A stretch of 64,000 nt of DNA, taken from assembly GCF_900497805.2 (NCBI RefSeq), contig NW_020948983.1, positions 23,957,202 through 24,021,201 on the forward strand. The letters run 5' to 3'. The DNA is from Vombatus ursinus. Its lineage: Eukaryota; Chordata; Mammalia; Diprotodontia; Vombatidae. Both the position numbers and the translations under genes were made by a program. Every line of letters starts with the position of its first letter. The first letter of the stretch is position 1. Of the stretch, positions 1 to 10,690 are shown in pieces. The notes below the pieces were generated by a model, which was given only the letters and a program-made list of their open reading frames with translations, made no database searches and was not told the origin of the DNA.

Positions 1-600
1 ACTGCACTCATTATCTTTCCCCTCAAACTCTCCCCTGTTCTTAATTTCTCTGTTGCTATCCAGGGTATCACCATCATCCCAGCACCCAGGCTCCCACTTC
101 TCACGTCTTCCTCAACTCCTTAGTCTCTCCTCTTCCCCCACATCTAATCTATTGTCAAATCCCGTTATTTCCATCTCTTGTAAACGATCCTTTTTCTCCT
201 CTGACACTGCAACCATCCTGGTGCAGAGCCTCATCACCCAATGCCTTCCTGGTTGGTCTCAATACTTCAAATCTCTCCCTACTTCAATCCTTCCTCCACT
301 TAGCTGTTATATTGATCTTTTTAAAGCTCAGATCTGACCACATAACCTTTCCTCCCATTCAGTGATCTCCAATAATTCCCCATGACCTTCAGGATAAAAT
401 CTTTTGTTTGGCTTTTAAAGCCCCTTCAGAACTTAGCCCATTTCTGCTCTGCTTCATTTACTCTGAGATTCAGGGACACAGACTTACTTGTTCTTTTCAC
501 AAGTTATCCATTTCCCAAATCTGTGCATTTTCATTAGCTATTCCCCGTGTCTGTGTAATGGGGCCTTTGGAGAAATCCCAGATCACCTAACATAGAGGAA
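1..600 (+). mobile_element. L2 LINE, 3' part of ORF2 and beyond (old, degraded)
   Basis: The text follows the sense strand of mammalian L2 near the end of its reverse-transcriptase ORF, including a CATCCTGGTGCAGAGCC stretch, the GATCTTTTTAAAGC block and the 'rest of the protein' region that ends with CAGAACTTAGCCC. Frames are broken throughout. The copy runs off the left edge of the window, so its true start is unknown. Confidence 0.7.
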
Positions 601-1066
601 GGCACCTTGCTTCTGGGGTAAGGTATCCTATGTTTCCCTATACAAAAGGAAGTAACCTTTTTCCAATGGCTGCATGGATGGAATAGGCTGCTTCTTTAAA
701 AATTGGCAGACTGAAGTACTGTCTCTCCTTCCTGCTAAGTCCAGAAGGAGAAAAAAAGAGAATGAAGGTCACAGTTCCCCCATGATGTGGCACTCACATC
801 TGAATGGGTGGGGAGAAGGCTACCCTCCCCTTCTTTCCTTTTACCCTAAGAATTGAGCAGGAGACTGTGTGGTTATTATTTATTTGTTTGTTTCTCAATT
901 TTGGTTCTATGTCTAGGTGATAGACCTGGGAGTTTGAGCCATGGCAACCTTGGAGGCAGGATTCAGGTGAAATATATAGCCAGCCCAGTAGGGAAGCCCT
1001 GATAAAGCAGAATACCTAGCACTTGTTCCTAAACAAGGGCTCTGGACTTGGTACTATGCTATATGG
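601..1066. other. Unassigned non-coding stretch
   Basis: No repeat family, coding frame or RNA gene is recognised here. The last 50 bases (GGGCTCTGGACTTGG) may belong to a MIR or L2 copy that continues after the microsatellite. Confidence 0.4.
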
Positions 1067-1125
<59 letters not shown>

Positions 1126-1135
1126 NNNNNNNNNN

Positions 1136-1182
<47 letters not shown>

Positions 1183-1218
1183 TATCTATTTATATATCTA
1201 TTATCTATCTATTTATCT
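1067..1218. repeat. (CTAT)n microsatellite holding an assembly gap
   Basis: More than 25 pure tetranucleotide units are followed by a degenerate CTATTTAT-type border. Ten N bases lie inside the pure part, so the true array length is unknown. The reading frames YLSIYLSI across it are translation artefacts. Confidence 0.97.
1126..1135. other. Assembly gap (10 N)
   Basis: Ten unspecified bases sit within the tetranucleotide array. The round size suggests a placeholder for a collapsed repeat, not a measured length. Confidence 0.98.
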
Positions 1219-1258
1219 GGCACACAGTAGGCAGTTAATAAATGTTTATTGAATAGAA
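1219..1258 (+). mobile_element. L2/MIR 3' tail fragment
   Basis: The end signature GGCACACAGTAGGCAG followed by TTAATAAATGTTTATTGAAT is that of the common L2/MIR 3' terminus. The microsatellite directly upstream separates it from whatever came before. Confidence 0.65.
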
Positions 1259-1299
1259 ACTAAGCTAAGCTTTAAACCTAATCTCCTCTCCTTAGAGTA

Positions 1300-1405
1300 T
1301 GACGTGGTGGTGGAGATTATTCTCCCAGATGTTGGGGGATATTTTTATGTTTATTTTTGCTATACTTTTGAAGTAAATATTCTTTTCTAAAAGTTAATCT
1401 GACTC
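1300..1405 (-). mobile_element. Fragment of an LTR-like repeat also seen at 40545
   Basis: Read on the minus strand, this matches the plus-strand text at 40550-40620: an AAGAATATTTACTTCAAAAG-type block, an A-rich stretch, then a CCCCCAACATCTGGGAG-type block. The two copies lie in opposite orientation. The family is not identified. An AATAAA-like element near one end suggests a retroviral LTR, so it is treated as a fossil. Confidence 0.35.
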
Positions 1406-1628
1406 TTAAATGTTTAAATGAAACTGAGTATAGGTAACCCCCCCCCACACCCACTCCCCACACACATTTGGAGGAAATATCATAGATGAAGGCTGGAGCC
1501 AATGACAAAGAGCCTAAACACCCCCAAATCCTTTTAAGGGTACTAGGAAATCCTGGGGGGAAGGGTGAAATGTACATACCTGGCCTTCAGGCAGTGGGGG
1601 CCAGAGTAATCACTATTGAACCTGTAAT
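1406..1628. other. Unassigned; contains a C-run
   Basis: A run of nine C near 1438 and a C/A-rich block to 1470 are the only marked features. No gene or named repeat is recognised. Confidence 0.4.
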
Positions 1629-1629
1629 C

Positions 1630-1925
1630 ATTGCCCTCCCTATCTCCAACTCCAGGCTTTCTTTAAGTCTCAACTAAAATCCTACTTCAGGCAAGAAACA
1701 TTTTCTAGTTCTCCCTTAATCTTACTATCTTCTCTCTGAGATTATCCCCAATTTATCTTTTATATAATTGTGCATAGTTTTGTATATTTCTCTCCCATTA
1801 GACTGTAAGCTTCCTATGAGCAGGGGCTGGGTTTTATTTTGTTTTGGCCTTTTTTTTTTTGGTAACCTTAGCACTGGGCCTGGCATATAATAGGTATTTA
1901 ATAAATGCTGGTTAACTAACTGACT
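1630..1925 (+). mobile_element. L2 LINE 3' end
   Basis: The C-terminal coding remnant and 3' UTR of L2 are readable, from TCTCAACTAAAATCCTACTT to the classic terminus TTAGACTGTAAGCTTCCTATGAGCAGG, shortened here to its first part TTAGACTGTAAGCTTCC, then GGTATTTAATAAATGCTGG. The order and spacing match the family. Confidence 0.8.
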
Positions 1926-2484
1926 ACACCAACATTTTAGTCCTTCTTCACCACTGACCATGCCAGGATTGGATTTGACTCTATTGCCACATAGGAAGGG
2001 AGTACTTACTCCCCTGGTTTCACCAAAACCATTTGAGAAAAATTAAAAAAAAATGCTTCCACCTTCCCTAGTTCTTATATTTGAGAGGGGGTGGGCTTCC
2101 TAGAATGAGAGACTCAAAAATCAGGGCTCTTGAAACCAAGGGCCCCATCCAAGAAAAGAGTCCCAGACTCTAGGTCTGATTGAGAGGCAAGAACACTTTA
2201 TGTGGTATTCTTTGGATGGTCCTTCTGTATCTTGGTATTAGGTGAAAGAACTGGTACTGAATGTATGTTCAGTCAGGTTTTTGGGTACCAGATCATGAGG
2301 TTTTTACTGATTCAGATATCTGATAATCCCCCTTTTCCCTGATGTCTAAAAGAACAAAGTGGTCCCCCCCTCTACCATCACAAAATCCCTGAGAATGGAA
2401 GTCTGAGATTTCCTTGTTCTCTGGCTAGCCAACAACTGCCTTTTCCTATTCTAATACTTTTATTCAGAGTCACTGGCCACTTAG
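1926..2484. other. Unassigned non-coding stretch
   Basis: Nothing recognised on either strand. Short poly-A and poly-C runs only. Confidence 0.4.
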
Positions 2485-2560
2485 GCAAAACAAAACGAAA
2501 CAAAACAAAACAAACCCCAAAACCAAAAACAAAGAAAAAAACCCTAAAAACTCAAACCCC
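2485..2560. repeat. (AAAAC)n simple repeat
   Basis: An A/C-only tract made of AAAAC units that decays into AAACCCC-type variants. It may be a decayed retroelement tail, but no attached element is recognised. Confidence 0.85.
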
Positions 2561-2764
2561 AAACCCCTCATTCTAGAAGGGAAATGCCAATCCCCTCACA
2601 TCTCCATAACCTCAGCTCTACTACTCCTTCTGAGTCCCTAGCCTACTTTTCTTTTATCTTCCATGATTACCTCTGAAATCACCCATTCATTCATTGAAAA
2701 ATGTCCCTTCATTTCTTCATGCTTGCTTCTTTCTCTCACATGAACTTGGTTCCTTCAAGAAGAT

Positions 2765-3405
2765 ACTACATCTATGGATGCACGGTTGATGAAATTGTGA
2801 ATTACCACAGTCGTTCTGGAAAACAATTTGGAACTATGCCCATAAAGTTATAATACTGTGCATCTCTGTTGACCCAGTGATACCATTATTAGGCCTATTC
2901 CCCAAAGAGATCAAAGAAATATGGATAAAATATTCATAGAACCCTTTTTTACAGCGCCAAAAATTGGAAACAAAAGGCATGTCCATCAATGGACAAATGG
3001 CTGGACAGATTATGATAAACAAATATAATGGAATACTATTGTGCTATAAGAAATTATGAGTTTCAGAGAGATCTTGAATGGCTTGTATGAAGTAATTCAG
3101 AGTGACTCTAACCAGGAAGTTATAGTAACACTGTTAAAAACAATTGTTTTGAAAGACAGGACCTCTGATCAATTCAATGATCACAGAGGTTGGATGACGA
3201 AGAGTGCTACCCACCTCCTCATAGAGAGGTGATAGACTAAACATGCAGAATCAGATACACATTGTGGACATGGCCAATATACAGAAATTTGTTTTTCTTG
3301 ACTATGCATATTTGTTATATTTTCTTTTTCTTTTTTTTTCTCTCAGGGAGGGTAAGAGAAAAAAAAGTTTGATAATTGAAAAAATAAAGTTCAATTAAAA
3401 GTAAA
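2765..3405 (+). mobile_element. L1 LINE 3' end, 5'-truncated
   Basis: The end of L1 ORF2 and the 3' UTR are readable in sense. A stretch like NIMEYYCAI, the usual L1 C-terminal TMEYYAAI region, lies at about 3025-3055. The copy ends with AAAAAATAAAGTTCAATTAAAA. Frames are broken. Marsupial L1 3' ends elsewhere in the window (7535, 20303, 46322) share this text in the opposite orientation. Confidence 0.85.
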
Positions 3406-3471
3406 TTGCTTTGTAAATGTCAATGATGATAATTATGACAATGATGATGAAGTATCTTGTATGTCAACCAA

Positions 3472-3517
3472 TACCACTGTGGTCGCTTAATAAATACTAC
3501 TGTGGTGGCTTAATAAA
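3472..3517. repeat. 23-bp tandem duplication
   Basis: Two adjacent 23-bp units, each of the form TAC(C/T)ACTGTGGT(C/G)GCTTAATAAA, differ at two sites. The unit resembles an L2/MIR tail. Confidence 0.8.
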
Positions 3518-4194
3518 TTTTCAATCCAAAATTTTTTTTAAAAGACACTATATTCTTGGCCATCCTCTCCAGTGCTTGCTGTACTGTTTCTCATGTTTCT
3601 CCCTTGCCTCCATTTCCAAATGACACAGACAGACTGAAGGAGGAGGAAAAATATTCCTTGTTCCTCATTACCACTTTTAGGACCTCCCTCTACAACCATC
3701 CATCAGTAGTCTCTCTTCCTTGGCGATTCACTTCATTCATACATATCATTCTATCCAGATTCTGGTGGCAGTTATTAACTGACCCATGGGCCATTCTCCC
3801 TCCTTTTTCAAGGAGTCCATAGTTTTTTTCCCCTCCACCTCGTCTGCTACCCTCATACTTCAATGGTGACTTCAATACCCATGTCAATATACCTTCAGAT
3901 GGATTCCAATTTATGAACCTCTACAGATCTTATGACCTGCATTTTCTTTCTATCCTCCACCACATGAGAGGCCATACCCTTGATCTCATCATCACCTCAT
4001 AGACCAAAGTCCTCAAAATTCTCTCTCTTATCTCAGCCTCCAATCCTTCCATCTGCCTCTTTCCTCCTAAAACTATTCTTCGTCTTTAATTCAGTGACTT
4101 CATGCCTTCTATTCTCTGAGTCCTTCATCCTTCTCTCCCCTCAGTCTTCCTCTCTTCCAATCAATGACTCCAGTTAATCAGTTCAACCATACAT

Positions 4195-4327
4195 TGCCCT
4201 ATGATGCTCAGCAAGTCACTTATACTCACTTTCCTTCTTTGTAATATCACTGGTCTCTTTTCAAGGATCAAATAAGATCATATATGTAAAACACTTTGAA
4301 AACTTTTTTTTATAAATTATACATAAC

Positions 4328-4360
<33 letters not shown>

Positions 4361-4370
4361 CCATATAGGC
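4195..4370 (+). mobile_element. MIR fragment with (TTA)n tail inside L2
   Basis: AGCAAGTCACTTATACTCAC and the following TCAAATAAGATCATATATG block match the CORE and 3' half of MIR. Ten or so ATT units at 4330-4362 close it. It separates the endonuclease part from the RT part of the surrounding L2. Confidence 0.7.
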
Positions 4371-5699
4371 CCTTACTATACATGCTCAAAGGACATGGAG
4401 GGATGAATCATTGATTTTATCCTATGATTCAGTAAAACTAAGTAGAAGCGGCCGTACCTCTTAATCACTCCCTGCTGAATACTGCCAGAGGAATTGAACT
4501 GAGCCTGTTACAGAATGATGTTTGTAATGTCAATTGGACCCTCACTACTCCATTGCAGTCCTTTTATTATTCCCTAATTGCTTTTCTCTCATCCTCTTTA
4601 ATCTTCCTTTTTCCCTCTCAAATTTTCTGTACCACCCTCTCCCTCTTAGCAAAGAACCTTACTTCCTATATTTCTGAGAAAAGAAGCCATTCATATTGAG
4701 TTTCCTCATCTCTCCTATTCTAGATCTCAAAAACCCCTCACATCACCCTCCCCATTCTTTCCTCCTTTGCACTTGCCCTGGAAGAAGAGGTAGGTCCCTC
4801 TCCTTGTCAAGACAAGCCCCTCTACTGGAACTCTTGATCTCATCCCCTCCTTTCTCATCTTAGACCTTGTCCCTTTGAACGTCCTCTTTCTCTATTTAGT
4901 ATTTGTTTATCCACTAGCCCCTTTTCTGCCATCTACAATATTCCCAGGTTCCCTCATCCTTTAAAAATCTTCACCTGATCTTGTCATCCCCTCAGACTTT
5001 TGTCTTCTATCTTTCTTCCCTTTTATAGCCAAACTCATTTTAGACAAAGTTATCTACCTCACCTTCTGTTCGTGTGGTAGCATCTTGCAATCTAGCTTCT
5101 GACTCCACCAGTCATTGAAACTGAAAGGCTTAGGTCACCAGCAATTTTCAGACTTCCGTATACAATGGTTTTTCCTCAATTTTCATGATTTTTTAAACTA
5201 CCCTGAAGTTTTGATCCTGTTTACCTCAACACTCTGTCCTGTTATATATTTTATCTTCACTCAGTTTTCATGACATTATCTCTCCTGTTTCTTTTCCTAC
5301 TTATTTGCCTGCTCTTTCTCACTCTTCTTCGCAAGACTGCCTTCCATCTTTTCTCTTCTCCCTGAATGCCATCTCTCAAGGATACAATCACTCGAAGGTT
5401 AATTGATAATTTCCATGCAGATGACTCACAAAACTATACTACTACTCTTTATTATTTTTTTTCTGAGCTCTGGTCCCACATCGTTATCTTCTTCTTGGGT
5501 ATCTCTATTGGGGCGTTCCATAAGTATTTTAAACTCAATATGGCCAAGCATCAGCTTATTATCTTCCCCACTAAATAAATACTTTAAAATGTTACCATAT
5601 CAGCTGACAGTACCACTGTAATTCTAGACATTCAGGTTCATCCCTTTAGAATCATCTGGGGTCATTTCTCTCCCCTCACCCGATTTCCAATCAGTTGTA

Positions 5700-5898
5700 A
5701 GTAAACTTCTTCCAAAGCCTTTCTTTATAAAGAACTCTGAACTTTCAGAACTTTCCCATCAGTGCACTCAATTTTGAATACTCAACACCTTATCAATATA
5801 GCTACCTATTTCTTCTGATTGGAGGGTTGGTAGATGGAGCAGTAAATTCTTCTCAAAGCCTTTTATTATAGAGTGCTTTGAGCTTTCAGAACTTTCCA
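5700..5898. repeat. Two diverged copies of a 58-bp unit, 141 bp apart
   Basis: Positions 5700-5757 and 5841-5898 share the order TTCTTC-AAAGCC-TTTATA-GA-CT-TGA-CTTTCAGAACTTTCC, with several differences. The direct repeat lies inside the L2 copy and is not part of the family as I know it. Confidence 0.6.
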
Positions 5899-6399
5899 GG
5901 TAACTCTCCATTTTTCCATCATCAGCTCAACTTGGTTTCAACTCCGCAGAGCATCATGTCTTCATACTTGTTACCCACTGGTGACCCCCCTTTCATCTTC
6001 CTTTTGTGTGTTGTCTTATTAGATTGTAAGTTCCTTGAGGGCAGGGACTGGTTTTCTTTTATTCATTTGTATCCATAACACTTAGGATGGTGCCTAGAAC
6101 ATAGTAGGTACTTAATAAATGTTTATTGAGTTGAGTTGAATTGAATTGAGTTGTCAATGCTTGCCAGTCCTACTTCTACAACATCTCTTGCATATGTCTT
6201 TTTCTCTCCACTCATTTGGCCATGACCCTAATTCATGCCCTCTCATATAGATTATTTCTATATCCTAACACATCTTGCTTGTAATCTTTTCTTTCTTTAA
6301 TCCATCCTCCACAAAGACGACACCATCATCTTTATTAAATCCAAGTCTGACAATGCCACTTCCCTGTTCAAAGATCCTCAAAAACAATCTATTATTAAA

Positions 6400-6658
6400 A
6401 ATAATAATTATTCAGTTGTTTAGTCATGTCTGACTCTTCGTGACCCTATTTGGGTTTTCTTGACAAAGATACTGGAGTGCCTTGCCATTTCCTTCTCTAG
6501 CTCATTTTATAGATGGGGAACTAAGGCAAACAGGGTTAAGTGACTTGTCCAGGATCATAAAGCTAGTAAGTGTCTGAGACCACATTTGAACTTAGGAAGA
6601 TGAGTCTTCCTGACTTCAAGCTTGGCACTCTATCTACTGTGCCACCTAACTGCCCCAA
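6400..6658 (-). mobile_element. MAR1-like CORE-SINE, full length
   Basis: On the minus strand the tRNA-type head (complement of GCCACCTAACTGCCCC), the CORE and the tail (complement of TTCAGTTGTTTAGTCATGTC) are all present. It lies within L2. Confidence 0.88.
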
Positions 6659-6661
6659 AAT

Positions 6662-6908
6662 AATAATAGTAATAATAATAATAACATCTAGCATTTACAT
6701 AGTGCTTTATAATTTGCAAAGCTCTTTACAAATACGATCTCATTTGATTCTCTTAACAATCCTGAGAGATAGACGCTATTATTATCATCTCCATTTTACA
6801 GATGAGGTAAGTGAGATAGAAGCTAAGTGACTTGCTAGGGTCACTGTCTGAAGCAAGATTTGAACTCAGGTCTTTCTGGCTTTAGGTCCAGCACACTTTC
6901 CGCTGTGT
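6662..6908 (-). mobile_element. MIR-type SINE
   Basis: The reverse MIR order is clear: a TAGCATTTACATAGTGCTTT end, the ATTTTACAGATGAGG core, GACTTGCTAGGGTCAC, then a gene-like TTTGAACTCAGG head region. It directly abuts the MAR1 copy. Confidence 0.83.
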
Positions 6909-7324
6909 CAAAGTAATATACAAATTCCTCAGCTTGGCATATAAAGACTTACAAGGTGTCACTAGTTGATGTTTCCAGATTTGTTTCATATTATTCCCTT
7001 TCATGCATTCTCTGTTCCAGCCAGACAGTCTTTGATATTTCAGAATTCAGCATTTGTCTCCCACTTCTACATTTTTGCCCAGACTGTCCCACAGACCTGG
7101 AATACTCCTTCATTGCTTCACACTTCTTAGGATTCTCATCTTCCTCCAAGGCTCAACTCAGGTGCCATCTCCTAGGGAAAGTCTTTCCTAAAACTGCTGG
7201 TTATTTTACAAATGGGTGTTCACAATTCCATTCTGTCATTTTCCTCTAGAGCAGAAATATGTCTCTTCATGTGAAGGGACAAAAAAAAAAAGCTGCTTTG
7301 CATTTGAGGTTATCAAATCATCAC

Positions 7325-8030
7325 AATATAGGCTTACGTTTATAGAGTACTTAAAACACTCACATTTACGGTCTCATTTGATCCTGACTCTTTCTTGTAT
7401 GAAGTATGTAGTGTAAGCATCATTAGCTCTGTTTTACAGATAAGGAGAATGAGGCCTAGGTTTAATGATTCTCCTAAGATCAGATAGCTACCAAGTAAAA
7501 GAGATAGAATTCAATCCAAAATAATTTAAATCTTTTTTTAAATGTACTTTATTTTTAATTTATGGAAAAAAGCAAGTATTTCCATAACATCTGAAACTGC
7601 TCATTTATTATATAGAACTTGCTATTCTTTTAAAATATGTAATAAAGTTATCATGTAAATTATTTTCCATTTTTTTTCTCCCCCCTGAAATCTACCATTA
7701 GATACAAATAAATATATATGTAAAATTATTCTATATATACTTCTATTTATCAATTCTTTCTCTAGATGCAGATAGCATCTTTCTTCATATGTCCTTCATA
7801 GTTAATTTGGGGTATTTATAATAATCAAAATGACTTATTTGCTCAAAGTTGTTCTTAAAACAATCTTGCTGTTACCGTATAGAATGTTCTGTTGGTTCTG
7901 CTCATTTCACTCTTCATTATTTCATGCACATTTTTCCATGTTTTTCTAAGATCATTGTGATCGTCATTTCTTATAGCCAAAATAATTTAAATCTTGAAGT
8001 TCCTGTCTACTGTTCTTTCTTGGTCCCACT
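7325..8030 (-). mobile_element. MIR copy interrupted by an L1
   Basis: The MIR runs from 7325 to 7534 (GTTTTACAGATAAGGAGAAT core) and its head end continues at 7996-8030 after the L1. Removing the L1 and one target copy rejoins the MIR. Confidence 0.7.
7535..7976 (-). mobile_element. 5'-truncated L1 with perfect target duplication
   Basis: This is minus-strand L1 3' UTR text (TTCTTTCTCTAGATGCAGAT, TCTGCTCATTTCACTCTTC). The poly-T at its left end is the complement of the poly-A tail. The 19 bp CCAAAATAATTTAAATCTT lies at both 7516-7534 and 7977-7995 without a mismatch, which defines both ends. Only the last 440 bp of L1 were copied. Confidence 0.88.
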
Positions 8031-8059
8031 GTTTATTTTTCAAGCAAAGAAATCTACAC

Positions 8060-8190
8060 ATAATTAGAATACAAGAGAATGGAAGCTCTTTGAGGGCAGA
8101 GACTGTTTTGCTTTTGTCTTTGTATTCCCTAGCTACTAGCATGGTGCCTAGTACATGGAAGTTGCTTAATACATGTTTGATGAGGTGAAT
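8060..8190 (+). mobile_element. L2 LINE 3' terminus
   Basis: GGAAGCTCTTTGAGGGCAG, then a TTGTCTTTGTATTCCC block, a CATGGTGCCTAGTACATGG block and TTAATACATGTTTGATGA form the L2 end. It may be the tail of the copy at 6145-7250, displaced by the MIR and L1. Confidence 0.8.
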
Positions 8191-8349
8191 TACCAAAGCT
8201 AAATTTGAAATGGATTATCTCCCCCTACTCCCTCAAAATTTAGAGCCAGGCACCCTCCAAATGTTGGTAAAAGGCTTTATACATACCTTTTCAGATTTTT
8301 ATTGCATGGCTGAAATATGATTGATACAACTATCTCAATGTGAACTTAA

Positions 8350-8588
8350 TAATAAAGATGATAATAATAGTTAGCATTTATAGAGTGCCTAGTATGTGCC
8401 AGGCACTTTGCTGGGAAGTAGGTACTATTATTACTGCCATTTTACAGTTGAAGAAACTGAGGCAAGCAGAAGTTAAGTGATTTGCCCAGGGTCATACATT
8501 TAGTAAGTATATGAGCCTGGATTTTAACTCAGGTCTTCCTGACAGCAGGCCTAATTCTATTTCTGCTGTACCACCTACCTGCCTCTAA
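8350..8588 (-). mobile_element. MIR-type SINE
   Basis: Full reverse order: TAGCATTTATAGAGTGCCTA, GCCATTTTACAGTTGAAGAA, GATTTGCCCAGGGTCATAC, TTTTAACTCAGGTCTTCCTG. Confidence 0.85.
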
Positions 8589-9054
8589 AATTAAAGTGTC
8601 TCCCATGAACAAACACCAAAAATGCATCTCAATTCTTCTTATTCTAAATCTTAAATTGCCTGTTCATATTGGGTTAGGACAAACTCTACTTTTCCTTCAA
8701 ATTCTTGTCTTGGAGGCCTTGTACTTCAGAAACAATTTACAAAGTTTGTATAAATAGATACATGATTCCTTCACTAACGATTAGTTAAGCTGCATGATAG
8801 TCTGTTAATCTGATTTTTGTGTTCCTAAAAAACAAGGAGGATTCTGGATCTCCAAAAATAAATTTTAAAAAAAGTCTACGAGATAAATCAAATTTAAAAT
8901 CTATTGCGAATTTTTGGCTGCTGGTGGTTCTAAGTTCACTTTAATTGACTTTGAGCCTATATCCATTGACAATGTTTATAATTACAATTTTGTTTAAATG
9001 TTTTTATGGACTGATGCAACATGAACCAACACACCTAATATAGCAATTTGATAT
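8589..9054. other. Unassigned AT-rich stretch
   Basis: No repeat family or coding frame is recognised on either strand. Confidence 0.4.
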
Positions 9055-9308
9055 ATGGACTGCTATGTGGTGTAGTGGAAAGAATATGGGGGCCTGGAAT
9101 TAGAAAAACTTATCTTCTTCAGTTCAAATCTGACCTAAGACACTTACTAGCTGTGTGATCCTGGACAAGTCACTTAACTGTTTGCCTCAGTTTCCTCTTC
9201 TGCAAAATGAGCTGGAGAAGGAAATGGCAAACTACTCCAGTATCTTTGCCAAGAAAACCCCAGATGGGGTCACAAAAAGTCTGACATGACTGAAAATGAC
9301 TGAACAGC
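9055..9308 (+). mobile_element. MAR1-like CORE-SINE, full length
   Basis: Head GCTATGTGGTGTAGTGGAAA, CORE ACTAGCTGTGTGATCCTGG and tail GGGGTCACAAAAAGTCTGAC are in order. It lies at the left border of an L2 copy. Confidence 0.88.
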
Positions 9309-9311
9309 ATC

Positions 9312-10088
9312 TCTGTCATCTCCCTACTTACTGTGTTCCAGTGGTTTCCTATTACCTCTAAGATCAAATTTTTAAAAAGCACTTTGTTAATCAAAGTTCT
9401 TCACAACCAGGACCTTTCCTACCTTTCCAGTCTTCTTATACTTTACTCCCTTCCAGTACTCCATGATTCATCTACGGTGTCCTCTTTGCTGCTCCCCACA
9501 CACATATGGCTCCTCGTCTCCAAATTCTGTGTGCTTTTCATGGCAGGACCAGGTGGCCCCCGTGGCCAGGAAAGCTCTTCCTCCTCACCTTTGCCTCCTA
9601 GCTTTTCTAGTTCCCTTCAAGATGTAGCTCCAGTTCCACCTTTTGTAGGAAGTCTTTCCCATGCTCCCCACTGCTAGTGTCTTTGCTCTGAGATCACTTT
9701 CTACTTACGCTGTCTATATATTGTATGTACATGGTTGTTTGCCCATTGCTTCCCCCAGTAGAATAAGTTTCTTAAGAGCAGGCACCATTTTTTTTTGCCT
9801 TTCTTTTTAATCCCAGAGATTGTTATTGTTTGTCTTTCGTTCTCAAAGAGGACCGTGACATCAGGGAGGTGATGTCATGACATGCAAGTGAATTGGATTT
9901 AAGTGAATGAGGGCTGTGCAAAGTCACCAGCCTCACTTTCTCCTCTGGAGTCACCTGGGTCCAGTGGTGAGATATAGATCAGAATGACTAGAGATGGCCC
10001 TGGATGCAGTGGGAGAGCCCCTAGAGATGACCACATTGCCTGGCACATAGTAAGCATTTAAAAATGCTTGCTGACTTGTTGACTAAAT
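9312..10088 (+). mobile_element. L2 LINE 3' part, split by a SINE
   Basis: L2 text from CCAGTGGTTTCCTATTACC to GAATAAGTTTCTTAAGAGCA is interrupted at 9822-10040 and resumes with TGCCTGGCACATAGTAAGCA at 10037-10056. The 3' terminus is intact in layout. Confidence 0.8.
9822..10040 (-). mobile_element. RTE-tailed SINE of a second type, inside L2
   Basis: Minus-strand copy of the same repeat as 13503-13996 and 31629-31814. Shared marks are CTCAAAGAGGACCGTGACAT (complement of the 3' end) and GCAAAGTCACCAGCCTCAC. The left end is a T/G-rich complement of an AAC-type tail. The family is not named here. Confidence 0.72.
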
Positions 10089-10195
10089 GAGGTTCAGAGA
10101 GGTTAAGGGACTTGTTGAGGGTCACACAGCTAGAGAATATCTGAGGATCGAGTTTTCTGGATTCCAAGTCTTTCCTTCTATCCATAAAGTCATAC
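10089..10195 (-). mobile_element. MIR fragment
   Basis: AGGTTCAGAGAGGTTAAGGG and GGGTCACACAGCTAGAGAAT are the MIR CORE on the minus strand. The distal end is missing. Confidence 0.72.
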
Positions 10196-10323
10196 TATTC
10201 CTGTCTCTATGTGCTCCTGAAGGGGAAATGATTCTGGCCATAGGTTTGGAATACACCACATCATTCTCTACCCTCTCTCCTGTTTGCCTTCAACCAGTTC
10301 TCATAAGGCATGATCTACCATAA

Positions 10324-10493
10324 TGGTATCAAATTCAAATAGAAACTGTTGATTTAGAAAACCAAAAATTAACATTGACTAAATTGTATTATAGTGTTAT
10401 TTAGTTCTGTTAAACAGTTGCCAATTACATTTTCATTTGGGAGCCACACTTAAGAGTTTTACCAGTGCTGGGGCCTCATGTTTGGCACCTCTG
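10324..10493. mobile_element. Short hAT-like non-autonomous DNA transposon
   Basis: The left end GGTATCAAATTCAAA and the right end GTTTGGCACCTCTG are imperfect inverted complements of the CAGGGGTGTCAAACTCA type known from hAT elements. The inner text (TTAGAAAACCAAAAATTAA, GGGAGCCACAC) fits a short derivative of that group. No clear 8-bp target duplication was found. Confidence 0.45.
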
Positions 10494-10499
10494 AAGAGG

Positions 10500-10690
10500 C
10501 CCTCCACCATCTTAGACATCCTTCTTTAGATACTAGATAAACTTTTAAATATCCTTCCTAAAACATGTGGACTAGAATTGAACACAGTATTTCAGAAGAA
10601 GTCTGATTGGTAACATATGACAGAGTCCTCAGTAGGCACAATGACTCTTTGGTTGTAGCTGAAGGGGGTTCACATGAAACCTTTTTTGAC
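10500..10690 (-). mobile_element. L3/CR1 LINE fragment
   Basis: GACTAGAATTGAACACAGTA and the following ATTTCAGAAGAAGTCTGATT match the L3 antisense text CCAGAACTGAACACAATACT and CCAGATGTGGTCTGACC. It is heavily diverged. Confidence 0.6.

Larger units (their letters stand above)
3545..6140 (+). mobile_element. Long L2 LINE copy with EN- and RT-like remnants
   Basis: This is the longest L2 copy in the window. Around 3855-4000 the text matches the L2 endonuclease (GACTTCAATACCCATGTC, then CTTGATCTCATCATCACC, read as DFNTHV and LDLIIT). Around 5020-5120 it matches the N-terminal half of the reverse transcriptase. At about 5413-5440 the frame gives FHADDSQNY, the L2 form of the catalytic YADD box. 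The 3' terminus with GTAAGTTCCTTGAGGGCAGG lies at 6025-6045. A MIR interrupts it at 4195, and frames are broken throughout. Confidence 0.75.
6145..7250 (+). mobile_element. Second L2 copy, split by nested SINEs
   Basis: L2 text runs from 6150 to about 6395 (up to the block where RT C-terminal coding ends) and resumes at 6910 with AAATTCCTCAGCTTGGCATA, continuing through TCCCACAGACCTGGAATAC and GGCTCAACTCAGGTGCCATC. A MAR1-like SINE and a MIR fill the gap, giving their insertion order. Confidence 0.78.

Noticed and set aside
1067-1218. CRISPR-like array
   Set aside because: Four-base units without spacers; a microsatellite in vertebrate DNA.
1023-1238. Open frames of YLSI repeats
   Set aside because: Translation of the CTAT microsatellite and of the gap within it.
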